DNA of 64,000 nucleotides from Neobacillus drentensis NBRC 102427 (GCF_001591445.1 NZ_BCUX01000025.1:1-64000), one strand, 5' to 3'. Positions 8,429-17,199 are shown, counted from the first letter of the stretch. Numbers and translations: made by a program. The notes: generated by a model from the sequence alone, not told the origin.

Positions 8429-9310
8429 ATGAAAAAATTTAAAGACATGAGTGCAGATACCGTTTATCGCTTGTTTATCTACGTGGCTCTGATTACATTA
8501 GCAATTTCGATTGTTATCCCTGTTGCATGGGTTTTCTTAGCTTCGATTAAGCAAAATGCCGAGTTTTATGGCAGTCCATGGGTCATGCCGAAAGGTTTCT
8601 ATTTTCAAAACTTCATAGATGCTTTTGAGAAAGCAAATATGGGTTCGTATATGTTGAATTCTATTATGGTGACAGCCTTGGCGCTGTTAATCTTACTAGT
8701 TGTCGCTGTGCCGGCATCCTATGTCTTGGCAAGATATACCTTTAGAGGCAGTAAATTAATGAATACCTTGTTTAAAGCCGGATTGTTTATCAATGTGAAC
8801 TACATTGTCGTTCCAATCTTCTTGATGCTATTGAAAGGGGATACATTCTTACGAGGACAATTTGGAGACGGGTTCTTATTAGACAATTTATTTATTTTAG
8901 CAGTGATCTATGCGGCAACGGCTTTGCCATTCACCATTTACTTAATGTCCAGCTATTTCCAAACGCTGCCATCTACGTTTGAAGAAGCAGCGTTTATCGA
9001 CGGCGCCGGCTATTTTAAAACGATGATTAAAGTTATGATCCCGATGGCCCGGCCAAGCATCATCGCTGTCATCTTATTCAATTTTCTCTCCTTTTGGAAT
9101 GAATATATTATTGCCCTGACATTGATACCAGGTCCGAATAAAACATTGCCTGTGGGGCTGATGAACTTAATGGCGGCGCAAAAATCTGCTGCAAACTACG
9201 GCCAAATGTATGCGGGGATGGTGCTGGTTATGCTGCCAACCTTGATTTTATACATTTTGGTACAAAAGAAATTGACGCAAGGAATGAGCCTTGGCGGATT
9301 GAAGGATTAG
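8429..9310 (+). CDS. sugar ABC transporter permease (MalG/UgpE type)
   Basis: 293 residues, six membrane helices. The EAA motif is TFEEAAFIDGAGYFKTMIKVMIPMARP. It lies 15 nt after the first permease gene, with GGGAGG upstream. It should form a heterodimer with the preceding permease and import the disaccharide captured by the lipoprotein. Substrate is inferred from GH112 and GH101 nearby. Confidence 0.94.
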   Translation: MKKFKDMSADTVYRLFIYVALITLAISIVIPVAWVFLASIKQNAEFYGSPWVMPKGFYFQNFIDAFEKANMGSYMLNSIMVTALALLILLVVAVPASYVLARYTFRGSKLMNTLFKAGLFINVNYIVVPIFLMLLKGDTFLRGQFGDGFLLDNLFILAVIYAATALPFTIYLMSSYFQTLPSTFEEAAFIDGAGYFKTMIKVMIPMARPSIIAVILFNFLSFWNEYIIALTLIPGPNKTLPVGLMNLMAAQKSAANYGQMYAGMVLVMLPTLILYILVQKKLTQGMSLGGLKD

Positions 9311-9320
9311 GAGGATTTAC

Positions 9321-11492
9321 ATGAACAAGAGTAAAGGGCGCGTTACCCTGCCAAGTGAGGAAAACTTTCTAACGGAAACAAAGGAATTGTTGGATCGTTG
9401 GGGTGCGGATGCGATTCGCGATAGTGATGGAACGAAATTAGATGATGATATCAAACAATTAGATGCAAAAATTTATACGACTTATTTTGTCGCCCGTGGA
9501 CATAACGAGTTTGCGGAGAAGCATCCGGAAGAATGCCAACAACTTTATTTGATGAGCTTGTTCAATACTGCACTTACGGACACGCTTGAAATTGATTTTA
9601 TGAATGGGTATTTTGCGGAACAATTGCAGCCGGATTACATTCATGATCCTAAGAAATACTGGGAAGTCATCGACAGGACAACCGGAGAAGTGCTCGACAC
9701 GAGTGATTGGGAAGTAATTGAGAAGACCAATCGTGTCTTGATCTCTAATGCGATTCCTTGGCATGAATACACCGTGTCATTCTTAGTTTATGCGATCTGG
9801 GATCCCACACAAATGTACAATCATATTACCAATGATTGGGGTGAAAAGCCGCATGATATTCCTTTTGATGTTAGGCAGCCCCACTCCAATGAATATATGA
9901 AAACCTATTTAAAACAATGGCTGAAAGAAAATCCGGATACGGATGTGGTTAGATTCACCACGTTTTTCTACCATTTTACACTAGTGTTTAATAATCTTGG
10001 CAAAGAAAAATTTGTCGATTGGTTTGGTTATGGTGCCAGTGTTTCTGTGGCTGCTCTGGATGCTTTTGAACAAGAAAAAGGCTACCGTTTAAGAGCGGAG
10101 GACATCGTTGACAAAGGCTATTACAATACATCTTTCAGAATTCCGACGCAATCTTATTTGGACTACATCGATTTTGTACAAAAGTTTGTTGCTAAGGAAG
10201 CTAAGGAGCTTGTCGACATCGTTCATGAAAATGGCAAAGAAGCGATGATGTTTCTTGGTGATAACTGGATTGGGACAGAACCGTACGGAAAATACTTCGA
10301 GAGTATCGGATTGGATGCAGTGGTCGGCAGTGTCGGAGGCGGGGCAACCTTAAGGATGATTGCCGATATCCCGCATGTCCGTTACACAGAAGGAAGATTC
10401 CTGCCATACTTCTTCCCGGATACATTCTACGAAGGCAACAATCCCGTGATTGAAGCCAATGAAAACTGGTTAACGGCCAGAAGAGCATTACTTCGGAATC
10501 CTGTCGATCGGATTGGCTACGGAGGATATTTAAGCTTGGCTTATCAATTCCCGGAATTTGTCACCTATATTGAAAAAGTGACCGATGAATATCGTGAAAT
10601 CTATGAAACAATTAAAGGCATCAAGCCTTATACGGGCATGAAAGTCGCGATTTTGAATTCGTGGGGTGGCCTTCGGACTTGGCAGACCCATATGGTGGCA
10701 CATGCTTTATGGTATAAGCAAATTTATTCGTATTTAGGTGTTTTGGAGTCTTTAAGCGGAGCTGCAGTAGAAGTCACGTTTATAAGTTTTGATGAAGTGA
10801 TCAACCATGGTGTACCGAAGGATGTTGATGTCATCATTAATGCGGGCGATGCCGGGACTGCTTTTTCCGGTGGTGCGAACTGGGCCAATGAAACGTTGGT
10901 CACCACAATCAGAGCTTGGATTCATAATGGCGGTGGCTTCGTGGGGATTGGAGAACCGACTGCCTATCACCACGGAGGCCATTATTTTCAATTAGCAACG
11001 GCACTGGGTGTTGACAAAGAACTGGGATTCAGTTTATCAACAGATAAATATTTTGTCACTCCTGTTGAACAGCATTTTATTTCCGCTGATTGTACCCGAT
11101 TCGATTTTGGGGAAGGAATGAAAAATATTTATGCGTTGTCTGAGGAAACAGAAATCATCGAGTACTCGAATGGGGAAGTCCATCTTTCCAGTCATGCTTT
11201 TGGAAAAGGCAGAGCCATCTATCTAGCGGGTCTTCCTTATAGTGAAGAAAACACTCGTCTCTTGATGCGCGCGTTGTTCTATGCTGCCCACAAAGAGGAA
11301 GAGTTCCATAAATGGCATGCCAGCAACATCTATTGTGAGGTCCATGCATTCCCATCTGCTCAGAAAGTGGCGATTGTCAACAATTCACTGAAGGAACAAA
11401 CAACGTTTGTTTATGACGGGCAAGGCAACTGTAAAGAAGTAACATTGGTACCTAGTGAAATCCGCTGGGAGGAGTTTTCAAATGAAGCATAA
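9321..11492 (+). CDS. lnpA: GH112 1,3-beta-galactosyl-N-acetylhexosamine phosphorylase
   Basis: 723 residues, normal for GH112. The enzyme phosphorolyses galacto-N-biose or lacto-N-biose in the cytoplasm to alpha-Gal-1-P and GalNAc or GlcNAc. The N-terminal two thirds form the TIM barrel (SEENFLTETKELLDRWGADAIRDSDGT). FLGDNW places an Asp at residue 314, close to the known catalytic Asp313 of the Bifidobacterium enzyme. The glutaminase-like domain follows (about 440-650), then a C-terminal beta domain. RBS GGAGG lies 10 nt after the permease stop. A preference for galacto-N-biose is inferred from GH101 and the GalNAc pathway; the sequence alone does not separate GNB from LNB. Confidence 0.95.
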   Translation: MNKSKGRVTLPSEENFLTETKELLDRWGADAIRDSDGTKLDDDIKQLDAKIYTTYFVARGHNEFAEKHPEECQQLYLMSLFNTALTDTLEIDFMNGYFAEQLQPDYIHDPKKYWEVIDRTTGEVLDTSDWEVIEKTNRVLISNAIPWHEYTVSFLVYAIWDPTQMYNHITNDWGEKPHDIPFDVRQPHSNEYMKTYLKQWLKENPDTDVVRFTTFFYHFTLVFNNLGKEKFVDWFGYGASVSVAALDAFEQEKGYRLRAEDIVDKGYYNTSFRIPTQSYLDYIDFVQKFVAKEAKELVDIVHENGKEAMMFLGDNWIGTEPYGKYFESIGLDAVVGSVGGGATLRMIADIPHVRYTEGRFLPYFFPDTFYEGNNPVIEANENWLTARRALLRNPVDRIGYGGYLSLAYQFPEFVTYIEKVTDEYREIYETIKGIKPYTGMKVAILNSWGGLRTWQTHMVAHALWYKQIYSYLGVLESLSGAAVEVTFISFDEVINHGVPKDVDVIINAGDAGTAFSGGANWANETLVTTIRAWIHNGGGFVGIGEPTAYHHGGHYFQLATALGVDKELGFSLSTDKYFVTPVEQHFISADCTRFDFGEGMKNIYALSEETEIIEYSNGEVHLSSHAFGKGRAIYLAGLPYSEENTRLLMRALFYAAHKEEEFHKWHASNIYCEVHAFPSAQKVAIVNNSLKEQTTFVYDGQGNCKEVTLVPSEIRWEEFSNEA

Positions 11493-11649
11493 AGGTCTAG
11501 TCATTATAAGGATTGTTGTGTTCATCATTTGTCTGGCGTTAATCATAATCGGTCAAAAGACAGCCGGTAAACTCGAACTCGGTATCATGTCAGTCGGATT
11601 AGCCGGCCTCTTGGGTCTGATTTACGATTATAATCGAAAATTCATATAG
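11482..11649 (+). CDS. 55-residue two-helix membrane protein coupled to GH112
   Basis: Start ATG at 11482 has GGGAGGAG 8 nt upstream and lies inside the last codons of the GH112 gene (11-nt overlap), so translation is probably coupled. The in-frame GTG at 11455 has no ribosome site. The product is a basic N-terminus, a first helix (about 5-24, IVVFIICLALIIIG), a short polar link QKTAGKLELG, a second helix (about 34-49) and a basic end NRKFI. It resembles small DUF6903-type proteins I associate with such clusters, but this is from memory. No function known; a link to the transporter is a guess. Confidence 0.75.
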   Translation: MKHKGLVIIRIVVFIICLALIIIGQKTAGKLELGIMSVGLAGLLGLIYDYNRKFI

Positions 11650-11657
11650 TGATTGAC

Positions 11658-11709
11658 AGTAAAACTTTATTGAGCCGAATTAGGTGCTTCATTAAAGTTT
11701 TACTTTTTA
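11658..11709 (+). terminator. terminator-like hairpin inside the island
   Basis: AGTAAAACTTTA and TAAAGTTTTACT form a 12-bp perfect stem with a 23-nt loop, followed by five Ts. It separates the transport/GH112 part from the kinase-aldolase part, which may therefore be expressed at a lower level or from its own weak promoter in 11710-11740. Confidence 0.7.
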
Positions 11710-11753
11710 CAAATCGTCTAGAGGCTTAAATTCAAAATTAGAGGTGCGGACAA

Positions 11754-12653
11754 ATGAAAAAAGCAATCGGGATTGATATTGGCGGGACAAAGATTGCAGT
11801 GGGAATCATCTCGGATTCGGGCGAACTGCTTGAACGTGCGGAAGTAAAAAGTGATTCTTCAGACAGGGAAAAAATGTTTGATAGAGTCGTAGAAGCGGTG
11901 GATCAAGTTCTTGAAAAATCATCTCTATCCATCATTGATATCGAGGGTATTGGCGTTGGCGTACCAGGAAAAGTGGACCGTGAGAAGGGCATCGCTGTTT
12001 TTCAAAGTAATTTGCCTTGGCAGCAGTTTCCGATTACAGCCCGTTTACAGGAGCGATTTGGTACTGAACGGATCACGATTGACAACGATGTCTATATGGC
12101 GGCTTATGCAGAATGGATAGCAGCACAGGTAAAAAGGGCGGAAACCTTTGTCTACGTGACGATTAGTACGGGAATCTCCTGTTCTATCATCCACAAAGGT
12201 TTATTTTTTAGAGGAGCAGGATTTGCCGGGGAGTTGGGTCTGATTCCGGTGCTTTCGGAGGGTGTCAATGAACGGTTGGAAAAACTCGCTGCCGGACCAG
12301 GGATCCAGAAATTAGCCAAAAAGGGATTGTTAGTAGATACCCTTTCAACCAAGGATGTTTTTACTGGCTATCTAAATGGAGTACGGGAATACCAGCCAAT
12401 TATAGAAGAGATGACAGGACATTTAGCTCAAGGCCTTTATACGATTTCTTGTCTTTTGGATCCACACAGAATGGTTTTCGGCGGCAGTGTCATCGTGAAT
12501 AATCCTTTTCTGCTTGCGTTAATCAAAGAAAAGCTAAAAATCTATCAGATTCCTGAACAACAGCACCTTTTAGCTCAAATGAGCATTAGTACATTAGCAC
12601 AGAATAATGGGATTATCGGTGCGGGATTACGAGTATTTGAAGGGATGGAATGA
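11754..12653 (+). CDS. ROK-family sugar kinase, probable N-acetylgalactosamine kinase
   Basis: 299 residues. N-terminal phosphate-binding motif GIDIGGTKIAVG and a sugar-site segment IDNDVYMAAYAEW, followed by GAGFAGELG, mark the ROK fold. The Cys-rich zinc motif (CxCGxxGCxE) usual after that segment is absent, replaced by IPVLSEGVNERLEKLAAG. The gene sits directly before agaS and the deacetylase, so the likely reaction is GalNAc to GalNAc-6-P, as known for ROK-type AgaK. RBS AGAGGTG. Kinase class is sure; GalNAc specificity is inferred. Confidence 0.88.
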   Translation: MKKAIGIDIGGTKIAVGIISDSGELLERAEVKSDSSDREKMFDRVVEAVDQVLEKSSLSIIDIEGIGVGVPGKVDREKGIAVFQSNLPWQQFPITARLQERFGTERITIDNDVYMAAYAEWIAAQVKRAETFVYVTISTGISCSIIHKGLFFRGAGFAGELGLIPVLSEGVNERLEKLAAGPGIQKLAKKGLLVDTLSTKDVFTGYLNGVREYQPIIEEMTGHLAQGLYTISCLLDPHRMVFGGSVIVNNPFLLALIKEKLKIYQIPEQQHLLAQMSISTLAQNNGIIGAGLRVFEGME

Positions 12654-12705
12654 GGAATCGCCGGTCTTCGTTCGTTAAGAGAATGATTGTAGAGGAGCGA
12701 AAGAT

Positions 12706-13869
12706 ATGTTTACTTTTAGTCAAGAAAAATTAGTGTCTTTAGGTGCATCGATTACGACAGCGGAAATTAAGCAGCAGCCAGATTTATGGGATGAAACTTA
12801 TTCATTGTATACAAAGAAACGAGTTGAGATCCAAGCGTTTTTGCAAAAACTTGAAGAGCTGCATGAACGAATCCGTGTCATTTTTACAGGTGCCGGAACT
12901 TCTGCCTATGTTGGTGACACGATCACACCTTATTTAAAAGGAAAAGTGGATGAAAGAAAGTGGGAATTGCTTAGTGTTCCGACTACCACTTTGGTGTCTA
13001 ACCCTTATCAATTTTTAAAAGTAGATTTCCCGACATTGTTGGTTTCATTTGCTAGAAGTGGCAATAGCCCCGAAAGTGTCGCGACCGTAGAAATTGCTGA
13101 ACAAATGGTAACCGACTTCTATCAGTTAACGATTACCTGTGCAAAAGATGGTGAATTAGCCAAGCGGGGCACAGGGGATGAAAATAACCTCGTGTTGTTG
13201 ATGCCTGAAAAAGCAAATGATCAAGGCTTTGCCATGACCGGGAGTTACTCATGCATGGCGCTGACGGCATTGCTCCTTTTTGATACGCTGCATGTGGAAG
13301 AAAAATGGTCAATAGTGAAAATGCTTCGCCAAATGGGGGAAAGTGTCATTAGCAGGGAAGATGCCATCCAAAAAATCATCGACAGCGATTTTGATAGGAT
13401 CATTTATCTTGGCTCGGGAAGTTTAGAAGGCTTGACGAGAGAAGCACAATTAAAAGTATTAGAGTTGACAGCAGGTAAAATTGTTACCTCCTTTGATTCA
13501 TCGTTGGGATTCCGGCACGGTCCTAAATCGTTTGTTAATGAAAAATCGCTGGTTTTTGTTTTTGTTTCAAACCATCCTTATACCCGTCAATACGACTTAG
13601 ATATTTTAAAAGAATTACAGCAGGATCGTATTGCCAACACTATATGTGCAATCGAGGTTGATGGGGAAACAAACTATGATGGGGACACGTTCTTATTCGG
13701 CAGTGAGGCCCAATATGTACCGGATGCATACCTGGCACTGCCATATGTCATGATTGGTCAAACAGTCTCACTATTATCTTCCATTAAGGTCGGTAATACA
13801 CCGGATACCCCTTCACCGTCAGGCACGGTGAACCGTGTCGTAAAGGGTGTCACCATTTATGAAATCTAA
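12706..13869 (+). CDS. agaS: AgaS, galactosamine-6-phosphate deaminase/isomerase (SIS family)
   Basis: 387 residues with two SIS sugar-isomerase domains (about 45-200 and 215-370). Sugar-phosphate loops FTGAGTSAYVGD, SFARSGNSPES and GSGSLEGLTREAQLKVLELTAG are visible, and the FDSSLGFRHGPKSF segment is typical of AgaS rather than GlmS. It converts GalN-6-P to tagatose-6-P with loss of ammonia. The next gene overlaps its end by 11 nt, consistent with an operon. No glutaminase domain is present. Confidence 0.92.
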   Translation: MFTFSQEKLVSLGASITTAEIKQQPDLWDETYSLYTKKRVEIQAFLQKLEELHERIRVIFTGAGTSAYVGDTITPYLKGKVDERKWELLSVPTTTLVSNPYQFLKVDFPTLLVSFARSGNSPESVATVEIAEQMVTDFYQLTITCAKDGELAKRGTGDENNLVLLMPEKANDQGFAMTGSYSCMALTALLLFDTLHVEEKWSIVKMLRQMGESVISREDAIQKIIDSDFDRIIYLGSGSLEGLTREAQLKVLELTAGKIVTSFDSSLGFRHGPKSFVNEKSLVFVFVSNHPYTRQYDLDILKELQQDRIANTICAIEVDGETNYDGDTFLFGSEAQYVPDAYLALPYVMIGQTVSLLSSIKVGNTPDTPSPSGTVNRVVKGVTIYEI

Positions 13870-15010
13870 ATTTATTTATGCGGAGAGATTCTTTCTAGAA
13901 GACACGGTGACAGGTCCTGGGTTTCTTGAAATCAACAATGGGGAATTCGGGAATTTTACGAAAAATAAGCCCAATCACCCAGCAGAAATTATTGATTATC
14001 AGGGGAGTTGGATTGCACCCGGTTTAGTGGACACACATATCCATGGATTTAATGGACACGATGTCATGGATAATGACTTCGAAGGAATGAATCTGATTTC
14101 TGAAGGGCTGTTATCGTGCGGTGTAACCTCTTTTTTACCTACTACTTTAACCTCTTCAACGGAGTCATTGAATAAAGTGGTTGAAATGATTGGTGCCAAT
14201 TACAACAATGTGCAAGGAGCAAAAATAAAAGGGATCTTTTTAGAGGGGCCATTTTTCACTGAAAAACATAAAGGGGCGCAAAACACAAAATACTTTGGTG
14301 ACCCTTCTATCGATAAATTGAAAAAATGGCAGGAACTATCCAATCAATCGATAAAAAAAATTGCGATTGCACCTGAAAGAAAAGGTGTGGCTGAATTTGT
14401 TGAATATGCCGTGAAAGAAGGTATTGTGGTTGCTTTAGCACATAGTGAGGCGACGTACGAAGAAGCAAAGCAAGCAGTTGATAAGGGAGCTTCAATTTTT
14501 GTTCATACCTACAATGGAATGAGCCCACTACATCATCGTGAACCTGGGATGGTCGGGGCGGCCATGAATCTAAAAAATGTGTTTGCCGAAATTATTTGTG
14601 ACGGGCATCATGTTCATCCCATTGCCGCTAGCATTTTAATGAATATACGCAGCAGGAAAGAAACTGTGATGGTGACCGATTGTATGATGGCTGGCGGCAT
14701 GCCGGAAGGTCACTATCAACTGGGAGAATTTCCTGTGGAAGTGAAAGATGGTGCAGCTCGCTTGGAAAGCGGAGGTTTAGCCGGCAGCATTCTGCAATTG
14801 AAAGATGCCGTTAAAAATGCCGTCAAATGGGGGATTGCCACACCGGCGGAAGCCATTTATATGGCAAGTACAGGTCCCGCTAAAAGTGTTCAAATCGATG
14901 GAGAATGCGGAAAAATCGCGGTCGGGTACGCAGCTGACTTTATTGTCTTGAATCCGGAGCTGGATTTAACCGCGACTTACCTCGATGGAATCTGCCGTTA
15001 TCAAGCTTAG
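13859..15010 (+). CDS. agaA: N-acetylgalactosamine-6-phosphate deacetylase (NagA/AgaA family)
   Basis: 383 residues, amidohydrolase fold. Metal and catalytic motifs are visible: DTHIHGFNGHD near the N-terminus, LAHSEATYEEA, HTYNGMSPLHHREPG and VTDCMMAGG with the catalytic Asp. It removes acetate from GalNAc-6-P. I place the start at ATG 13859 (AAGGG 11 nt upstream) rather than the GTG at 13847, so the gene overlaps agaS by 11 nt. NagA and AgaA cannot be separated on sequence by eye. The tagatose branch downstream (LacC, LacD) favours the galacto substrate. Confidence 0.9.
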   Translation: MKSKFIYAERFFLEDTVTGPGFLEINNGEFGNFTKNKPNHPAEIIDYQGSWIAPGLVDTHIHGFNGHDVMDNDFEGMNLISEGLLSCGVTSFLPTTLTSSTESLNKVVEMIGANYNNVQGAKIKGIFLEGPFFTEKHKGAQNTKYFGDPSIDKLKKWQELSNQSIKKIAIAPERKGVAEFVEYAVKEGIVVALAHSEATYEEAKQAVDKGASIFVHTYNGMSPLHHREPGMVGAAMNLKNVFAEIICDGHHVHPIAASILMNIRSRKETVMVTDCMMAGGMPEGHYQLGEFPVEVKDGAARLESGGLAGSILQLKDAVKNAVKWGIATPAEAIYMASTGPAKSVQIDGECGKIAVGYAADFIVLNPELDLTATYLDGICRYQA

Positions 15011-15036
15011 AACTTCAAACAGAAAGAGGAAGTGCG

Positions 15037-15972
15037 ATGATTTTAGCTGTCACAATGAATCCATCCGTTGATATTTCCTATCCAATCGATGAATTCAAGT
15101 TAAATGATGTCAACCGTGTGGAAAATGTCTGTAAAACGGCCGGTGGAAAAGGCTTGAATGTTGCCCGAGTGGTCGTACAAATGGAAGAGGAAGTCCTTGC
15201 AACAGGTGTCCTTGGTGGAATGATTGGTGAATACATCATTCAGGAATTAACTAAAGGCAGCATTCAAAATGACTTTTTGAAAATCAATCAAGAATCACGA
15301 AACTGTATCGCCATTCTTCATGAAGGAAAGCAAACGGAGATTTTAGAATCCGGGCCAACGTTATCTAGTGAAGAAGGGAGAGCTTTTCTACAAAAATTTG
15401 AAAGTCTGCTTGCTAAAGTTTCACTTGTTACCATTTCAGGCAGTTTACCCAAAGGGTTACCAACTGATTTTTACCATCAAATGTTGGAGATTAGTCACGA
15501 AAAGGGAATTCCAGTGATATTAGATTCGTCAGGGGAATCATTAAAACATGCCTTGTTGCATCCAGAAAAACCATTTGCCATTAAACCGAATGGAACGGAA
15601 TTGTCTCAGTTGCTTGGCATCGAGGTCGGAGATACGATCAGTAGTTTGAAAAAGGCTGTAGACAATTACTTGTTTAACGGGATTGAATGGATTGTCGTGT
15701 CAATGGGTGGTGAAGGTGCCTTTGTCAAGCATGGTGGCAATTATTATCGAATCACGCTCCCTGAAATCAACGTGATCAATCCGGTTGGATCCGGTGATGC
15801 CACCGTTGCCGGATTAGCTGTTGCATTGAATTGCCATCAGACCGTAGAAGTGGTGCTGAAAACGGCGATGACTACTGGGATGTTAAATACCATGGAAGCC
15901 GGAACTGGTTTTATTAATATGAACAAGTTCAAACGGTACTTTAATGAAGTTAAAGTTGAAAAATTAGATTAA
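15037..15972 (+). CDS. lacC: LacC-type tagatose-6-phosphate kinase (PfkB family)
   Basis: 311 residues, PfkB/ribokinase fold. MNPSVDISYPIDEFKLNDVNR and TAGGKGLNVARVV are the substrate-binding start and the first PfkB signature. NPVGSGDATVAG carries the anion hole and catalytic Asp of the second. It phosphorylates tagatose-6-P to tagatose-1,6-bisphosphate. The family also contains 1-phosphofructokinase; the LacD gene immediately downstream decides for LacC. RBS AGAGGAAG stands before the ATG. Confidence 0.92.
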   Translation: MILAVTMNPSVDISYPIDEFKLNDVNRVENVCKTAGGKGLNVARVVVQMEEEVLATGVLGGMIGEYIIQELTKGSIQNDFLKINQESRNCIAILHEGKQTEILESGPTLSSEEGRAFLQKFESLLAKVSLVTISGSLPKGLPTDFYHQMLEISHEKGIPVILDSSGESLKHALLHPEKPFAIKPNGTELSQLLGIEVGDTISSLKKAVDNYLFNGIEWIVVSMGGEGAFVKHGGNYYRITLPEINVINPVGSGDATVAGLAVALNCHQTVEVVLKTAMTTGMLNTMEAGTGFINMNKFKRYFNEVKVEKLD

Positions 15973-15987
15973 GAGAGGAGATTGACG

Positions 15988-16974
15988 ATGCTAGAACTAA
16001 CTAAGAATAAATGGGATGCACTAAAACGTTTATCAGATGAGAATGGCGTGATTGGAGCTTTAGCAATTGATCAACGCGGTTCATTGAAAAAAATGATTGC
16101 GTCTGGAGAGGCCAGTCATGTGGGGGATGAAAGTATCATCCGATTCAAAGAATTGGTTTCTGAGGAATTAACACCTTTTGCAACAGCGATTCTGTTAGAT
16201 CCGGAATATGGTCTTCCAGCAGCAAAGGTCCGCAGCAAAAACTCAGGCTTACTAGTGGCGTATGAAAAAACTGGCTACGATGCCTCAGAAGCGGGACGGT
16301 TGCCGGATCTATTACCGGAATGGTCAGTGAAACGATTAAAGGAAGCGGGCGCCGATGCGATCAAGTTCTTACTCTATTATGATGTCGATGAAGATGAAAA
16401 AATTAATAACTATAAACATGTCTATATGGAACGTGTGGGGTCCGAATGTGCGGCCGAAGATCTTCCTTTTTTCTTGGAAATTGTCTCGTATGATGCTGAA
16501 AATGCTAATGTAAAAGGTAAGGCGTACGCAAAAATAAAACCTCATAAAGTGATTGGAGCGATGAAGGAGTTTACTAAACCGCAATACCATGTCGATGTGC
16601 TTAAGGTAGAAGTTCCGGTAGATATGAATTTTGTGGAAGGCTATACAGAAGGAGAAGCCGTATACAGCAAAGAAGAAGCTGCTTCATTTTTCAAAGAACA
16701 AAGCGAAGCAACCGAGCTGCCGTTTATCTTTTTAAGTGCGGGAGTTAGTGCAGAGCTATTTCAAGAAACTTTGAAATTTGCGAAAGGATCTGGTTCCACC
16801 TTTAACGGCGTGTTATGCGGCCGGGCAACATGGAAAGACGGTGTCGCCCCTTTCGCTTCAAATGGTGAAGAAGCAGGCCGCGGATGGTTACAGGAGAACG
16901 GTAGAAGGAATATCGAAGAACTGAACTTAGTATTGAAAGAAACAGCCAGTTCTTGGTTTAATAAAGCAAATTAA
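15988..16974 (+). CDS. lacD: LacD-type tagatose-1,6-bisphosphate aldolase (class I)
   Basis: 328 residues, class I Schiff-base aldolase. AIDQRGSLKKM is the conserved N-terminal motif. DVLKVEVPVDM places the Schiff-base lysine at residue 206, next to the known Lys205 of LacD. FIFLSAGVSAELFQETL and FNGVLCGRATW form the phosphate-binding region. It splits tagatose-1,6-bisphosphate to dihydroxyacetone-P and glyceraldehyde-3-P. ATG 15988 is preferred to TTG 15982 because AGAGGAG is 7-8 nt upstream. Last gene of the operon. Confidence 0.95.
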   Translation: MLELTKNKWDALKRLSDENGVIGALAIDQRGSLKKMIASGEASHVGDESIIRFKELVSEELTPFATAILLDPEYGLPAAKVRSKNSGLLVAYEKTGYDASEAGRLPDLLPEWSVKRLKEAGADAIKFLLYYDVDEDEKINNYKHVYMERVGSECAAEDLPFFLEIVSYDAENANVKGKAYAKIKPHKVIGAMKEFTKPQYHVDVLKVEVPVDMNFVEGYTEGEAVYSKEEAASFFKEQSEATELPFIFLSAGVSAELFQETLKFAKGSGSTFNGVLCGRATWKDGVAPFASNGEEAGRGWLQENGRRNIEELNLVLKETASSWFNKAN

Positions 16975-17006
16975 TGAAGCAAGGGGCATTATTCCAGCTT
17001 CATCAG

Positions 17007-17037
17007 CGAATGGTGACTAACACCGTTCGTTTTTTTA
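17007..17037 (+). terminator. terminator after lacD
   Basis: GAATGGTG and CACCGTTC form an 8-bp stem (one G-T pair) with a 5-nt loop, then seven Ts. Ends the catabolic operon, so GH101 has its own promoter. Confidence 0.85.
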
Positions 17038-17053
17038 TGCAATTCACTAAAAA

Positions 17054-17086
17054 GCAATATTTCTAAAAATTTAGACAATATCTCTG
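17054..17086 (+). promoter_or_regulatory. two direct repeats, probable AraC-regulator operator of GH101
   Basis: GCAATATTTCTA (17054-17065) and ACAATATCTCTG (17075-17086) are direct repeats 21 bp apart. The second abuts the -35 element TTGTGA. The layout copies that at 6010-6042, with the same offsets. It suggests GH101 belongs to the same regulon as the transporter operon. Confidence 0.7.
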
Positions 17087-17115
17087 TTGTGAAAGCGTTT
17101 TAATAAAAGTAAGCT
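17087..17115 (+). promoter_or_regulatory. GH101 promoter with cre-like site
   Basis: -35 TTGTGA (17087-17092), 17-bp spacer and a poor -10 TAAGCT (17110-17115), as expected for an activator-dependent promoter. TGAAAGCGTTTTAA at 17090-17103 fits the cre consensus with one clear mismatch. The first 15 bases are identical to 6043-6057. Confidence 0.6.
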
Positions 17116-17199
17116 AGATTACAAGTAGAAGGTGATATTGGATGTTAAAGCATCGTCTACTATTAAAATATTAATTTTAAAGGAGAAGAGGAATTGAGC

